From: Plutella xylostella
Lineage: Eukaryota > Arthropoda > Insecta > Lepidoptera > Plutellidae
Direction: 5' to 3'
DNA length: 64,000 nucleotides
Assembly (NCBI RefSeq): GCF_932276165.1
Contig: NC_063983.1
Location: 8,191,501-8,255,500, forward strand
Shown: piece by piece, positions 23,801 to 33,300 of the stretch
Layout: every line of letters begins with the position of its first letter
Position numbering within the stretch: position 1 is the first letter of the stretch
Translations under genes and position numbers: made by a program
The notes under the pieces: model-generated
The model's database searches: none
Seen by the model: only the letters and a program-made list of their open reading frames with translations
Told to the model about the DNA's origin: nothing

Positions 23801-25924
23801 GAAAGAAAAAATGTCCAGTCCCCAAAATTTTTACTGATTTTCACTATAGCGCAAAAACGCGGGCACCGATGTACCTCCTTCCACGTCGAGCAGTTAGGCG
23901 ACACTTGTAAGAAACGATTAGCGCACTGAGGGGGGCACCCAAGTTCATAGGTAAAACAATATCCTTGATCATGTTTAGAACACGGCGATGAACAGAAGTT
24001 CTGGGACACATGAATTTTCACTTACCGTTCGTTATATTCTTTATATATTTCAATAAATGTATTCCGTGACAATACTTTAACTATTAATGTATCAAATGAA
24101 ACTAAGTTTAACTATCAATACTCAATATTTTTTCATCAATGAAGAATAATACAAAACGTGGTGACGTGGGGACAGACACGGCAATGAAAGATTTGGAGGT
24201 TTAATCTTTTTTTTTTAAATATCCATTAATCCTTTTAATACAATATTTAATGCTTCACATAGATTACTATTTCACTTAACCGGAAAAAAATATTAGAAAA
24301 TTATAACTTGGTTTTTTAGTACCGATTTCATTGATGCCACGCAATTTTTGGCTGCGGGAAATTCACCCATTTAGTTAAATAACATTCATTGCCCTAGCTA
24401 CTTTTGTTTGACACACACTAATCACACAACGTGACTAGGTTGCATCCTAAATCTTTGCACTGCCAATGCAATGACTGACTCCTCGCAATACCTACTTATG
24501 TGCCCACAGCCTGGTGCCCAGAAACCTGTCCCCTCTCAGACAATAATACTTTAGACGAGTCAGGTTCCTTTTCCCCAAACCATAAACTAAAACAATTCTT
24601 CCTACCAGTGGCAAAGGGTCCGTAGTCCATACAACAGGATCCCTATTGTAATATGACCTCACGATACAATATTTCATGGTAGGTAAGCAAAAGTACCTAC
24701 ATAAATATTCACCGGCTTCCCCTACAAATAAATTAATCCTTTGCCTATTCTCCCTCCAGGAGTATTCATATCAAACCTGAACGAGACGTGTTTCCGGTGC
24801 CTGTGCCACGTGACGGGCTGCGACCTGGCGGCGACCTGCGGCGGCGGCTACTGCGGGCCCTTCTACATCTCGCGGCTGTACTGGATCGACGCCGGGAAGG
24901 TCACTCTGGAGAATGATGACCCGGAGAGGGATGAAGGTGGGTCATTATACAAAAATTATAAAAGAAAAAGAATGGCTGGATGCATGGTTGTTACTGTTAC
25001 ACAAGGAAATTTGACAGGTAGGCAACTAGGCACCCTGGATTAACGCACAGATAGAGGAACAACTAGTAACGAAATACCTATTTCCGTTGTGGTAGGTAGT
25101 GGTAGTTCGCGTGAGTAGACTTTGAATAAGTAAACCTAAAGTCTATTTAGATTCTTGACAGCACGACCTTAGCCGGGATATGATTGCATGAGGATGGGTG
25201 GTGTTGACATGAACAGTGTGTTGTAGCGCTTCTTGACTCCATGACACAGGTCTATGATCAGCCAAAATATTGTTTTACTCACTTACCTATAAATATTTCC
25301 GTTCCAGCATACTCAGACTGCGCGAGGAACTATTACTGCTCCATCAAGATAGTGGAGGCCTACATGGCGAAATATGGAAATGTAAGTTAACAAACAATCC
25401 TAGAGCTAGGTGCCTATATATTAGGTTTCAGCAAACCCTCATGAATGAACTGGTCAAAAATAACTGGGCCCACTGGTGGCTGGATGACAACGATGATGAA
25501 GCCTGGAGTGTTGTGGCTCGCTTTGGAAGAGGTCTATTTACAGCAGTGGACGACACTGGTAGTGGCATTATTGAACCTTGTTAAAGGTTCTACACATTTT
25601 TAGCGTAAAGGTCACAAAACTTAAGAGCAGGACTGGGGTTTGTTACGGTGGTGAAAGGGCTATCGAGTCCGATATATATATATACCCACGCTGCTGAATA
25701 AGGTATATCACACTCGGGAGCTCCTTTGATTCACCCCAAGAATGTCTTAAAAATAACCCAACAAACCATCACTTTCTACCCAGGACTGCAACGGCGACGG
25801 CGTGACGGACTGCTACGACTACATGATGATCAACCACAACGGCGGGCACGGCTGCACCACGCCGCTCAGCCGCTCCGCCAGCGGGCGACGCCAGCTGCAG
25901 CTGTTCAAGCAGTGCAAGTTTTAG
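17852..25924 (+). CDS. Invertebrate-type lysozyme (destabilase family), gene 2
   Basis: There are four exons: 17852-17915, 24760-24936, 25308-25381 and 25784-25924 (TAG at 25922), encoding 151 residues. Phases 1, 1 and 0 and the 74-base third exon match gene 1 exactly, so the pair arose by tandem duplication. The signal peptide is MDSVKVVLSLVIFILCSSTC. The conserved parts are ETCFRCLCHVTGCDLAATCG, YCGPFYISRLYWIDAGK, DCARNYYCSIKIVEAYMAKY and DCNGDGVTDCYDYMMINHNG. The residue at the catalytic Glu position is not acidic and the Asp-bearing loop is replaced by a Gly-rich one (CGGGYCG), so a non-muramidase role is likely. Intron 1 is 6.8 kb and holds LINEs, SINEs and two 21-bp-period arrays. Confidence 0.92.
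18482..18580. repeat. Five-unit 21-bp tandem array of CCACGGCAATGAAAC
   Basis: The CACGG core starts at 18483, 18504, 18525, 18546 and 18567, exactly 21 bases apart. Each unit is a conserved 15-mer (CCACGGCAATGAAAC, first unit CGATG) followed by a variable 6-mer. 21 bp is close to two turns of B-DNA, so all cores face the same side. The minus strand happens to be open as a 7-residue repeat, but nothing suggests it is translated. Confidence 0.9.
18885..19270. mobile_element. Long inverted-repeat element
   Basis: The left arm (CATAATCTGTG, AATTACACAACACC, CCTAGCACCAAAATATAAAG) is complementary to the right arm (CTTTAGGTTGTGGTGCTAG, GGTGTTGTGTAATTT, CACAGATTATG) over roughly 120 bp with scattered mismatches. 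The ends and any target duplication are not clear. Part of the centre (GCTCCTCCTCGCTTTTCTCG) is shared with the element at 3767-5445. Confidence 0.6.
19302..19430 (-). repeat. RTE-like LINE 3' end, left part (split by a second LINE)
   Basis: This carries the RTE-like 3' end (ATCATCATCAGCC then TGCTGGACATAGGCCTCTC on the plus strand), interrupted at TGCATATTT by the LINE at 19431-22332. The continuation is 22333-22640. Confidence 0.75.
19431..22332 (-). mobile_element. 5'-truncated LINE with intact reverse transcriptase
   Basis: The 9-base repeat TGCATATTT stands at 19422-19430 and again at 22333-22341, giving clear target-site duplications. The element runs on the minus strand and its T-rich/CTTT-repeat 3' end is at the left. 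The 5' end is cut inside the endonuclease domain. The single open frame is described separately. It sits inside an RTE copy in intron 1 of lysozyme 2, and the lack of frame damage suggests a recent arrival. Confidence 0.85.
19705..22281 (-). CDS. LINE endonuclease (C-terminal half) and reverse transcriptase
   Basis: The frame has 858 codons from the first ATG and stays open upstream to about 22325, where the element is truncated. The first 150 residues are the end of an apurinic-type endonuclease (IACIYRSNLTHC, IIIVGDFNID, TSLDHVYVW). The reverse transcriptase has its expected blocks in order: FKGKGKKEDGNAYRPVAIIP, VLCCDLSKAFDVADH, IGVPQGSSVSNIIFSLLMND and the catalytic MYADDVAAT. The C-terminal region ends with YNALPTEIKD and AFYTVGEF, common in Jockey-superfamily LINEs (CR1/Kiri-like; exact clade uncertain). 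It would drive target-primed reverse transcription, but the missing endonuclease N-terminus makes this copy non-autonomous. Confidence 0.88.
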   Translation of the reverse strand: MCEVSAIKLIDFELLIACIYRSNLTHCNEFFPVFENVLDKIVELNFRNIIIVGDFNIDTLVTSPNTKKLTDILYAHDLVNVVDFPTRVHGASRTSLDHVYVWRGAGASARAAPVTTHVGDHLAVRAQLDCVPACPAPATVTTRQMTRANKMTFVASVESVDWQAFYTCPIRSVDDDAKSIINTLYNKIQICFPLRTTTIRAQCDQWVSEEILNTKRTIFDLLELNSKLDDPDLHRLVNIYTDKYKIMLTRERTSHLSNKISDSENKCKAMWQVVNEELGRHSRTSVDFTDLVKTPEGCKYASKVDLLTAMNKRFVEAATECSAPKADLLMSRAMLSSVRGPLDRSLRFRLFTPREVYVIITRLIPPKPSKDIYDMSCDLMRLIAPSVCTTLAALYNRCIREGIYPVSLKRVKISPIFKGKGKKEDGNAYRPVAIIPAPAKVLESGISARLTEFLNDADVLTERQYAYRAGRSTTDLTREVVWQVLRARDANRHVAVLCCDLSKAFDVADHSIVTAKLEHYGVRGPALNLLNDFMSDGQQVVVGERGLVRSLEMGTEIGVPQGSSVSNIIFSLLMNDLPDSIPDAHVTMYADDVAATVTGSSVEDLEERLCVVAGQLAKWFRINGLALNPKKTHLLHFNLAGRRGRPLQVTLENETLSQVNETCFLGFRLDSGLFWDAHIDWLCGRLRGACFALSRLAATVPSEVVRSCYFATIQSLLTYGIELWGRAADWHRVFVMQKRAVRAIARVRCDESARDHFIALNLLTVPSLYIQQVALFVRKNLQLYKQSQRARRAGQLLAVQHRLARCAQSVYVCGPEVYNALPTEIKDAPSLPAFKQYLKRWLVQHAFYTVGEFISRKT
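22333..22640 (-). repeat. RTE-like LINE fragment, right part
   Basis: It matches 41066-41226 (CATATTTTGACAGCTATG through GTGTCCACGTCT) and continues the RTE copy at 19302-19430. The coding sense is minus, corresponding to the C-terminal part with RAMLGVSLMDRIR-like text, here degenerate. It carries a 39-bp palindromic insertion at 22580. Confidence 0.75.
22580..22618. mobile_element. 39-bp palindromic micro-insertion with 9-bp duplication
   Basis: ATAGAATAAC at the start and GTTATTCTAT at the end are perfect 10-base inverted repeats. The block is bracketed by GCTTCTGCC at 22571-22579 and 22619-22627. That is the form of a transposition product, but it is far shorter than ordinary MITEs. Confidence 0.6.
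22800..23235 (-). repeat. tRNA-derived SINE, near full length
   Basis: On the minus strand the head is GTGGTAGCTCAGTCGGGTAA (A-box side) and a B-box-like GGGTGCGAATTCC (23174-23186). The body contains ACCATCGCTCTTACGGTGAA and GTGGTGGGAAATGGTC, and the tail AATAGAATATAATAGAA is near 22825. A perfect 17-bp hairpin (AATAGAATATTCACATT, 22918-22934, and its complement, 22956-22972) interrupts the body. The truncated plus-strand copy at 1695-1942 belongs to the same family. Confidence 0.75.
23456..23533. repeat. Four-unit 21-bp array of the CACGGNAATGAA motif
   Basis: CACGG cores start at 23457, 23478, 23499 and 23520, again exactly 21 bases apart, although the 6-base spacers differ from those of the array at 18482. 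Beyond it the motif continues irregularly: direct copies at 23551 (CATGG form), 23613, 23622, 23636, 23792, 23981 and 24177, and two inverted copies (TTTCATTGCCAT) near 23569 and 23589. Confidence 0.88.
25480..25560 (+). repeat. Decayed RTE-like LINE 3' end
   Basis: GCCTGGAGTGTTGTGGCTCG and the following GAGGTCTATTTACAGCAGTGG are a mutated version of the 3' end seen at 12415-12512. It sits in intron 3 of lysozyme 2. Confidence 0.5.
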
Positions 25925-27361
25925 GAGGCCAAGATCAGTTTCAAACTTTAGGTGGTTCACACACTGCCTTGCATCACGCTCCGTTTTTCAAGAATTGTAT
26001 GAATGAACCAGAGAGCCTTTGAAGCTTTACACCTTAGTCGCTTCACGCTCTGCCCCGCATCACCCACCGTTTTTCGTGATGCGTTTTCAGGTATTTGGCC
26101 TGTGTATGTTTTCTATACTTACGTAAGGCTGGTAACAGTGTAATTCCGAAATTTATAAGTACCTATGTCCGCCTTTTTCTATACCTGCTGTCTTATTATT
26201 ATTTATTTTCTAGTGTATTTTACACACAGCAATATAACAATATTACTAAAACGATATTGTAATATAGAAAACTTTTGTACAATAACTATAAATTCAATTT
26301 AATTTCTTGTTAATTTTGCCTTATTTAGTAACTAAGTACTTACTACTTTTATTCTGCTTCATTGGGCTCGTGGGAAATGTAAGAAAAAATACAATAATAA
26401 TTTTTATTATTTACAAAATACAAGATCAAGTGTTGCAACAGTATCTAATTATAAGATACCTACCTAATTAAGTCATCCAGTACTTAGTTACTTAATGTTT
26501 CATTTGCTTGATATTCTGCAAAAAACAAATTATTCACCAACTTACTTGTACTACTTAGGCTACTACGCTTAATTAGTGATAAAGAAGCAAATTATCACCA
26601 TTCCATAAAAATCTAGTTTTTGAATACCCAAGCAGTTTAATGTTAAAAAACTTAACACCTTTTATACCTTAAATTTACTGTTAATTAATTTTTAAATTTT
26701 ATAGCACCGTTTTAATTAACGTTAATTTTTTAATTTTATATAATTATCACCCGTGAACCAACTTTTCAAATCAGTCAATTATTTATTTTTTATATAAAAA
26801 TGGCACTTGATAAATTCATTACATTATCATGACTTAAAATTAACTTAATACATAATCACACCTATCCACTTACATCTATTATACTTAACATAGAAAGAGA
26901 GATTATACCTTAAGGGTAAATGAATTATTAGCCTCAATAAACTTTACATTTATACTTAACTATGTATTGTGTGTTTTCGAAAAATATTTAAATTGGAAGC
27001 AATAATTCCCTCATTGCAATTGCAATTTATAACTATGGCATTTTCCAAATCGACAAAGTTAGGTGGCTTTCCAGCTTTCATAAATTTTATGTACGGACTA
27101 CTGAACAAAGTACCTAAATGAAAACAGTATAGGTACCTAAATAGCTTGTATAATAATTATGAATAGAATGTAAAAAATCTACATAGTCTAACTCTGAAAC
27201 CTATCGAATGCAATCTAAAAAGACCTAAGAACGGAACGTTCATAAGTTTTATACTTAACTTAAAACAGCTGCTACGTAGCTTTTCAGAGCAACTCCTCAT
27301 CTCTACCTACTACTCTGGGTTACTTATTATATCTTAATCTTAAAGTACCTATTCAATATAA
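25925..27361. other. Convergent 3' flank of lysozyme 2 and LDLRAP1-like genes
   Basis: AT-rich DNA between the 3' ends of two convergent genes. Several AATAAA hexamers are present on either strand (for example 26937-26942 plus, and the complement near 26782), so polyadenylation sites cannot be fixed. No repeat or gene is recognised. Confidence 0.5.
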
Positions 27362-30300
27362 TTATGCGAAGGTGACGAGCGGCGCGAGCCCCTGCCACTG
27401 CTCCGTGTCCGCCGCCTCGTCCGCCTCCTCCTCGTCGTCGTCGGGGAATCGAACCTGGAACCACCAATGTATTAGATATTAGTCTGGTAGGTCAGCGCAG
27501 GATAGAAATTAAAAGTTACTGTAAATATAAACCATATACCCGATATGGGTTGTTGGGACAGATGATGAAATAGTTGGTTTCTCGTTATAATGATACGTAG
27601 TGCACTGGTATCTATTTCAAGGGTGATCTATGATACTGTTGTAATCCAACTAATATTATAAATGCGAAAGTTTGTGAGTACCTACATATGTGTGTGTGTA
27701 TGTTTGTTACTTCTTCACGTCAATTGGTATGGAGTTTCACGAAATTTGGTATGGAGTTAGCTGACACTCTAACTATTAACTAGTATTAACATATTACAGG
27801 CTACTTTTTATTGCGGTATTCTCACGGGAATACTTTTAAGGGCGAAACGAAGCTAGCGATAACAGTAGATAGTAATTGATAAAATGCTCACCCAGGGTGC
27901 TAGACGCTTGGAGCCAGATAGGGAGCTCGCCTGACTTGCTTGCCAAGACTGAAAGTAAATAAAATGACATTAATTTAAAGATGTTGTCTAAAACAATGAA
28001 CAGTAATTGTCATACACAGGCCTAACACAGCTGACTACCATGCAGCTTTTATGAAGAATTAATCCCTGGCCTTCTTCTGCCACCGGCCACAGACTGCCAT
28101 CCTCTAACAATTTCTGCCATATTTGTAAGGAACTGTGACTTGCAGAGGGCAGAGCACAGCATTCCTTGTTTATGAGAGACTTATGTCGACAACCGACATC
28201 ATTTATTGATGGCTGATAAAGCTAAAAAGGAGTCGAAATAGGAAAGTGTATAGACGAGGTCCTTCACAAGGAAACAACCCACCTGATAAGCATCATTAAA
28301 CGCATGCGCCAGCGCCAGCGCAAGCGCACGCGCGTAGCGGCGGCGGCTGCAAACGAACACATGGGCGGTGTGGCTGTCCCCCCGCGCGCCCCCCTCCACC
28401 ACCGCGAACACGCGAGCGTTGGCCGCGTCCGCTGAGCAGAATGAGATCCTGGGGGGAGAAGAATGAGAAATAAGAAGAAGACTAAAAAGCTCCACGTTCT
28501 GCAGCTTCTTGTTAGGCGCTGGAATCGATCTTAAGATCTGGAATCCGACTTAAGATACCAGGAGTATAGAACACGTGAGCCGTGTCGTTATTTCCGTCAT
28601 CCCGCTACTACACCGGATACTCGCGCTTTCATTCGGCACGTCAGAAGGAGATCCTGGGAAAGGGAAGAGAACATTCTAGAATGTCTCTGAAGGTCTCACC
28701 GGTAGATGGAATCGATCTTAAGATCTGGAATCCGTATAAAGGTACTGGTAGCTCACATGCTCTGTACTCCTGGGAGTACAGAGCATGTGAGCCGTGTCGT
28801 TGTCTCTTTCACCCCGCTACTCATTACATACTCGCACGTCAGAACGAGATCCTGGGTCGCAGGGAAGGAAGATGAGGTTCTAGTATGTGCCTGAAGGTCT
28901 CACCGGTAGATGGAGACGCTGAGCACGTTGTCGCGGGTGTCGGCGTCCGTCACTACGACGCCCCTCGGACTGATGTCCAGTTCCACCTTCTGCAGCTTCT
29001 TGTTGGACGCTGGAATAGAGGAGAGAAATCATATTAGATTCATAATCATCATGACCCATCATGTCTCCACTGCTGGGGCACGGGTCTCCAATGAATGAAG
29101 GGTTTTAGGCCTCGTCCACCACGCTGGCCTAGTGCGGGTTAGATTGTATTGTATTTAATCCCATATTTAATTTAATACTACAGTACCTAATAAAATAATG
29201 TACCTATGTAAGTTAAGTATCCTTTAATACCATAGGTAAGTTTAAAGCCCTAAACCTCGAGTGGTTACTAATCCTAGAATTCAATGCCTAGGCATTGAGT
29301 TATTAGGTTATTACCTAGGTCGTTATATGTAGATAGTGCTTTGCTAAACCACAAGCTCCTTGGTAATTTAATGCTGGTAGAACACATTAGAATATAAATC
29401 AAGGTAAATGTGCAGTATAGGCCTAAATAGGCAAAGTATAAAATTATAATATAACTCAAGGTAAATGGTTAAGTACGTAAGTAGATAATTTGGTAAACGT
29501 AAAATTTATAAACCTTTTCAAAACAGAAAATGCGAGCGTTGTTACGGCAGTTGGTATAAATCAAACTGCTTACAAAAACCACCGCAAAGTGAAGCATGCA
29601 AGTTTCTACATGAAATACCATTACTACGTAGTTTACCAATTAACATTCTGATTAATACATTCTTCTTAGCGTGAACTCCTGACTAAGCTGCTGGACTAGG
29701 GGTTGCCACTAGGTTTATCCGAAACTCTTAACTCTCCGAACGCAGGCTGCCCAGAGTCCAAAAGCCCTCATCGCCACTACAGAGGAAACGAAAGACCGTA
29801 GCAAACACTCACATTATTATACCGACCGTTGTCGTAAGATTCTAAAGACGGAAGCACCGAAATGCAAGATTGCATCTAGAAACTTAGCGCCTTAAGAAAC
29901 AAAAGCGTACTTATGTAAAAACTAAAGACAACTACTTACATGTACTTAGCGCATTCTGCAGTGCGTCTTAAGAAACAAAAGACACACGCAAAGAAACAAA
30001 AGACAGCCACTGACATTTAGCGTTGACCCGTGCGGCGCGCACGGCGGCGGCGGTGGCGGGCGCGGAGGCGGCGCGGCCCACGGGCACGGCGCCCGCGTAG
30101 CGCACCTCGGAGCGCGCCGCCGCCCCCGACCCGCGCCGCCAGCCCCGCCCGCCCGTAGTGGGAGACCCATGTACCGGCGTCATAAGGATCTAAATACGGA
30201 AGCAATGAAACAAAAGACAACAGCTACTTACTTAAATAACGCGTTCACCAGCGCTTCTTAAGAAACAAAAGACAGTTAGAAGCATAGTAAGAAAAGACAG

Positions 30301-33300
30301 CTCACTACTTACATGTAGCGCATGCTACAGCGCGTCTTAGGAAACAAAAGACGCATGTAAAAACAAAAGACAGCTACTTACATGTAGCGCATTCTTCATC
30401 GCGTCATAAGAAACAAAAGACAGACGCATTTATGCAGCCCATTTTAAAGAAACAAATGACAGCAGCAAAGAAACAAAAGACAGCCACTCACATTTAGCGT
30501 TGACCCGTGCGGCGCGCACGGCGGCGGCGGTGGCGGGCGCGGAGGCGGCCCGGCCCACGGGCACGGCGCCCGCGTAGCGCACCTCGGAGCGCGCCGCCCC
30601 CCCGACCCGCGCCGCCAGCCCCGCCCGACCTAGTGGGAGACCCATATACCGTCCTTATGAGAATCTAAAGATGGAAGTAACACAAGACAGCTTCTAGTTA
30701 CTTACATGTAGCGTTCTCGAGCGCGTCTTAAGAAACAAAAGGCAGACACATAGAAACAAAAGACAGCACATGTATTGTTCTGCAGCGCGTCTTAAGAAAC
30801 AAAAGACGCATGTAGAAACAAAAAAGACAGCCACTCACATTTAGCGTTGACCCGTGCGGCGCGCACGGCGGCGGCGGTGGCGGGCGCGGAGGCGGCGCGG
30901 CCCACGGGCACGGCGCCCGCGTAGCGCACCTCGGAGCGCGCCGCCGCCCCCGACTCGCGCCGCCAGCCCCGCCCGACCGTAGTGGGAGACCCATATACCG
31001 TCGATGTAAGAATCTAAAGACGGAGGCAATGAAACAAAAGGCTGCCGCTACTTACTCACATTTTGTAGCGTTCTCCAGCGCGACATAAGAAACAAAAGAC
31101 AGACGTATTATAAAAACAAAAGGCACCTACTTACTTACTAACTACCTACTTACTTACTTATTAAGGAGCCATATCAACAGCTGTAATAATAATACAATTT
31201 TAAAAGACTTTTATAAACAATACAATAAAACATTAAAAAGATGCATCATATCCTCAAAAAAAATGTATCATGCAAAAGAATTCGACGAATCAAAAAATAA
31301 AACAAAAACTATGTGGAAAATAATTAAACGAGTCACTTCATCAAAATCTCAAACCGGATTTACTGTAAACAATATGAAACTTAAAGTAAACGATAAAGTA
31401 ACTGAATCTCCAGAATTAGTGTCCAACTGTTTTAACAAATACTTTATGTCTGTGGGAGAGGCCCCGAGCCCGGCGGCGGCGGCGGGCTCGCCTGCACCCC
31501 CGCACTCGCCTGCCTCCCCGCGCGCCCCCGTGCCCCCGCGCGCTGCTCCATCTTCACTCCACTCCATGTTCTTGCACCCAGTTACCGAAACAGAGATTCT
31601 CAAAATAATAAACAGCCTAGGTAATAAAAACACATCTGGTGATGACGAAATTCCGTCCACACTTCTTAAAAGCTGCGCTGATATTCTGAAATACCCCCTT
31701 ACACGGTTAATAAACCAATCATTTAAAGAAGGAATTTTCCCTGAAAAATTAAAAATTGCTAAGATCATACCAATACCTAAAAACAAAAGGAGAAAAGATA
31801 CAGACCCGGATAAATTCAGGCCCATTGCACTTCTCTCAGTCATATCAAAAATTTATGAAAAAGCCATGACTAATAAACTAAATACCTTCCTGAAAAAAAA
31901 TAATCTTCTTCATAAAAATCAACACGGGTTTAGAAAACGACATTCAACTACACTAGCTGTGTATAAATACATGCAAGAAATATACAACTACTTGAATGAA
32001 AAGAAATATGCCATAGGACTTTTGCTAGATCTATCTAAAGCATATGATAAGGTGTCACACAAAATACTACTTAGTAAATTATACGATTCAGGAGTGCGTG
32101 GAATAGCCCACGACTGGTTCCGTTCCTATCTCAAAAACCGACAACAATACGTTCAGATACAACATACCGACCTCCACGCCCAACGAATAAAAACAATAAA
32201 ATCTACTACCGGCATAACCAACTGTTCAATACCACAAGGAAGTTTCCTAGGATGCATTCTCTTTCTTGTTTACATAAATGACCTAAGTACCTAACCATAT
32301 TAAAACCCATAATATACTTTTTGCTGACGATATATCAATACTACTCCAAAGTTCCACAGAAGATGACTGCAACAAACAATTAAAAGACATTTTTCACCAA
32401 ACTAAAAATTGGCTAGACTGTCACAACCTGGAAATTAACATCCTAAAAACAAAAATGATCCAATTTAGGCCATACCAAAAAGCTCCTATAGATCTGCAAC
32501 TGGGCAGTTCTTCTTTTTAACCTACATAAATTAGTCTCCATCAGTTGTGAAGAAAAAATCATGAGTTTTACAAATATTTATTTATTTATTTATATTTCAG
32601 CGTGCATTGTACTAAAAACACAACGGCTGTGCACGTTTACAAAAATATAAATTTATATTTTTGTATTTAAAATTACGTTACAGAGTGGTAAATCCGCGTG
32701 ACAGAGGAGTATTTCATACGAATCTTGGCTGTCTCCCGCCACTTCATCCTGCGCATATTCGATAATGTTACAAAAAATATATATGACAACATAAAATATA
32801 AAAAATTATTTAAACTCCAGAAGATATTACCTATTTAGTAAAACAAAATATATATTTTTAAATGATTTCTGAAATATTTAAAAAAATTGTTGAAAATTTG
32901 TCTCTTACTACCTAATGTTTTAGTAGTAACATTCTGTCACGTAGGTTGCCATTTAAAATATTTGTTTGAGCCACTCGTCCTTATTGCCATCGATCTGAGT
33001 TTAAGGTCTCCTTTTCCCCTTGGTAAGATTTCCCCTTTGAGATCCAGACACCGCGTATCGGCCACCCGCAAAGTGTGACAGGAGGTGCGTGTGTTTATTC
33101 GGCGACAGCTTCGTCACGTAGGTAATTGTTAAAATAAAATACAATGAAATTATTATTTTGTTATTTACTCATTGGTAATAACAATTACTTTGAAATCAAC
33201 ATGTGAATATTACACTTTATATTACTGTTTAAATGCTAATCGACTTTGCAACACATTTTACCCCTCTGTCACACGACAAATCTGTCACATTCTTACCAAA

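Larger units (their letters stand above)
29806..31062 (-). repeat. Array of microexon-like units derived from LDLRAP1 exon 2
   Basis: Read in the gene's sense, a unit is CTGTCTTTTGTTTCTTAAG, then 21-27 bases like ACGCGCTGCAGAACGCTACAT, then GTAAGT or GTGAGT. Donor-like sites (complement of ACTTAC/ACTCAC) stand at about 29807, 29934, 30227, 30311, 30375, 30486, 30700, 30833 and 31053. Three units are larger and hold truncated copies of exon 2 (listed). The short units resemble the last 25 bases of exon 2 (CGCGCCGCA...AACGCTAAAT). Two acceptors have decayed to ATG. The array resumes at 38200-38323 beyond the transposon nest, so the nest was inserted into it. Confidence 0.75.

Noticed and set aside
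29946..31029. Several GC-rich minus-strand frames starting MGLPL...
   Set aside because: They are out-of-frame or run-through readings of the truncated LDLRAP1 exon copies, without their own start or splice context.
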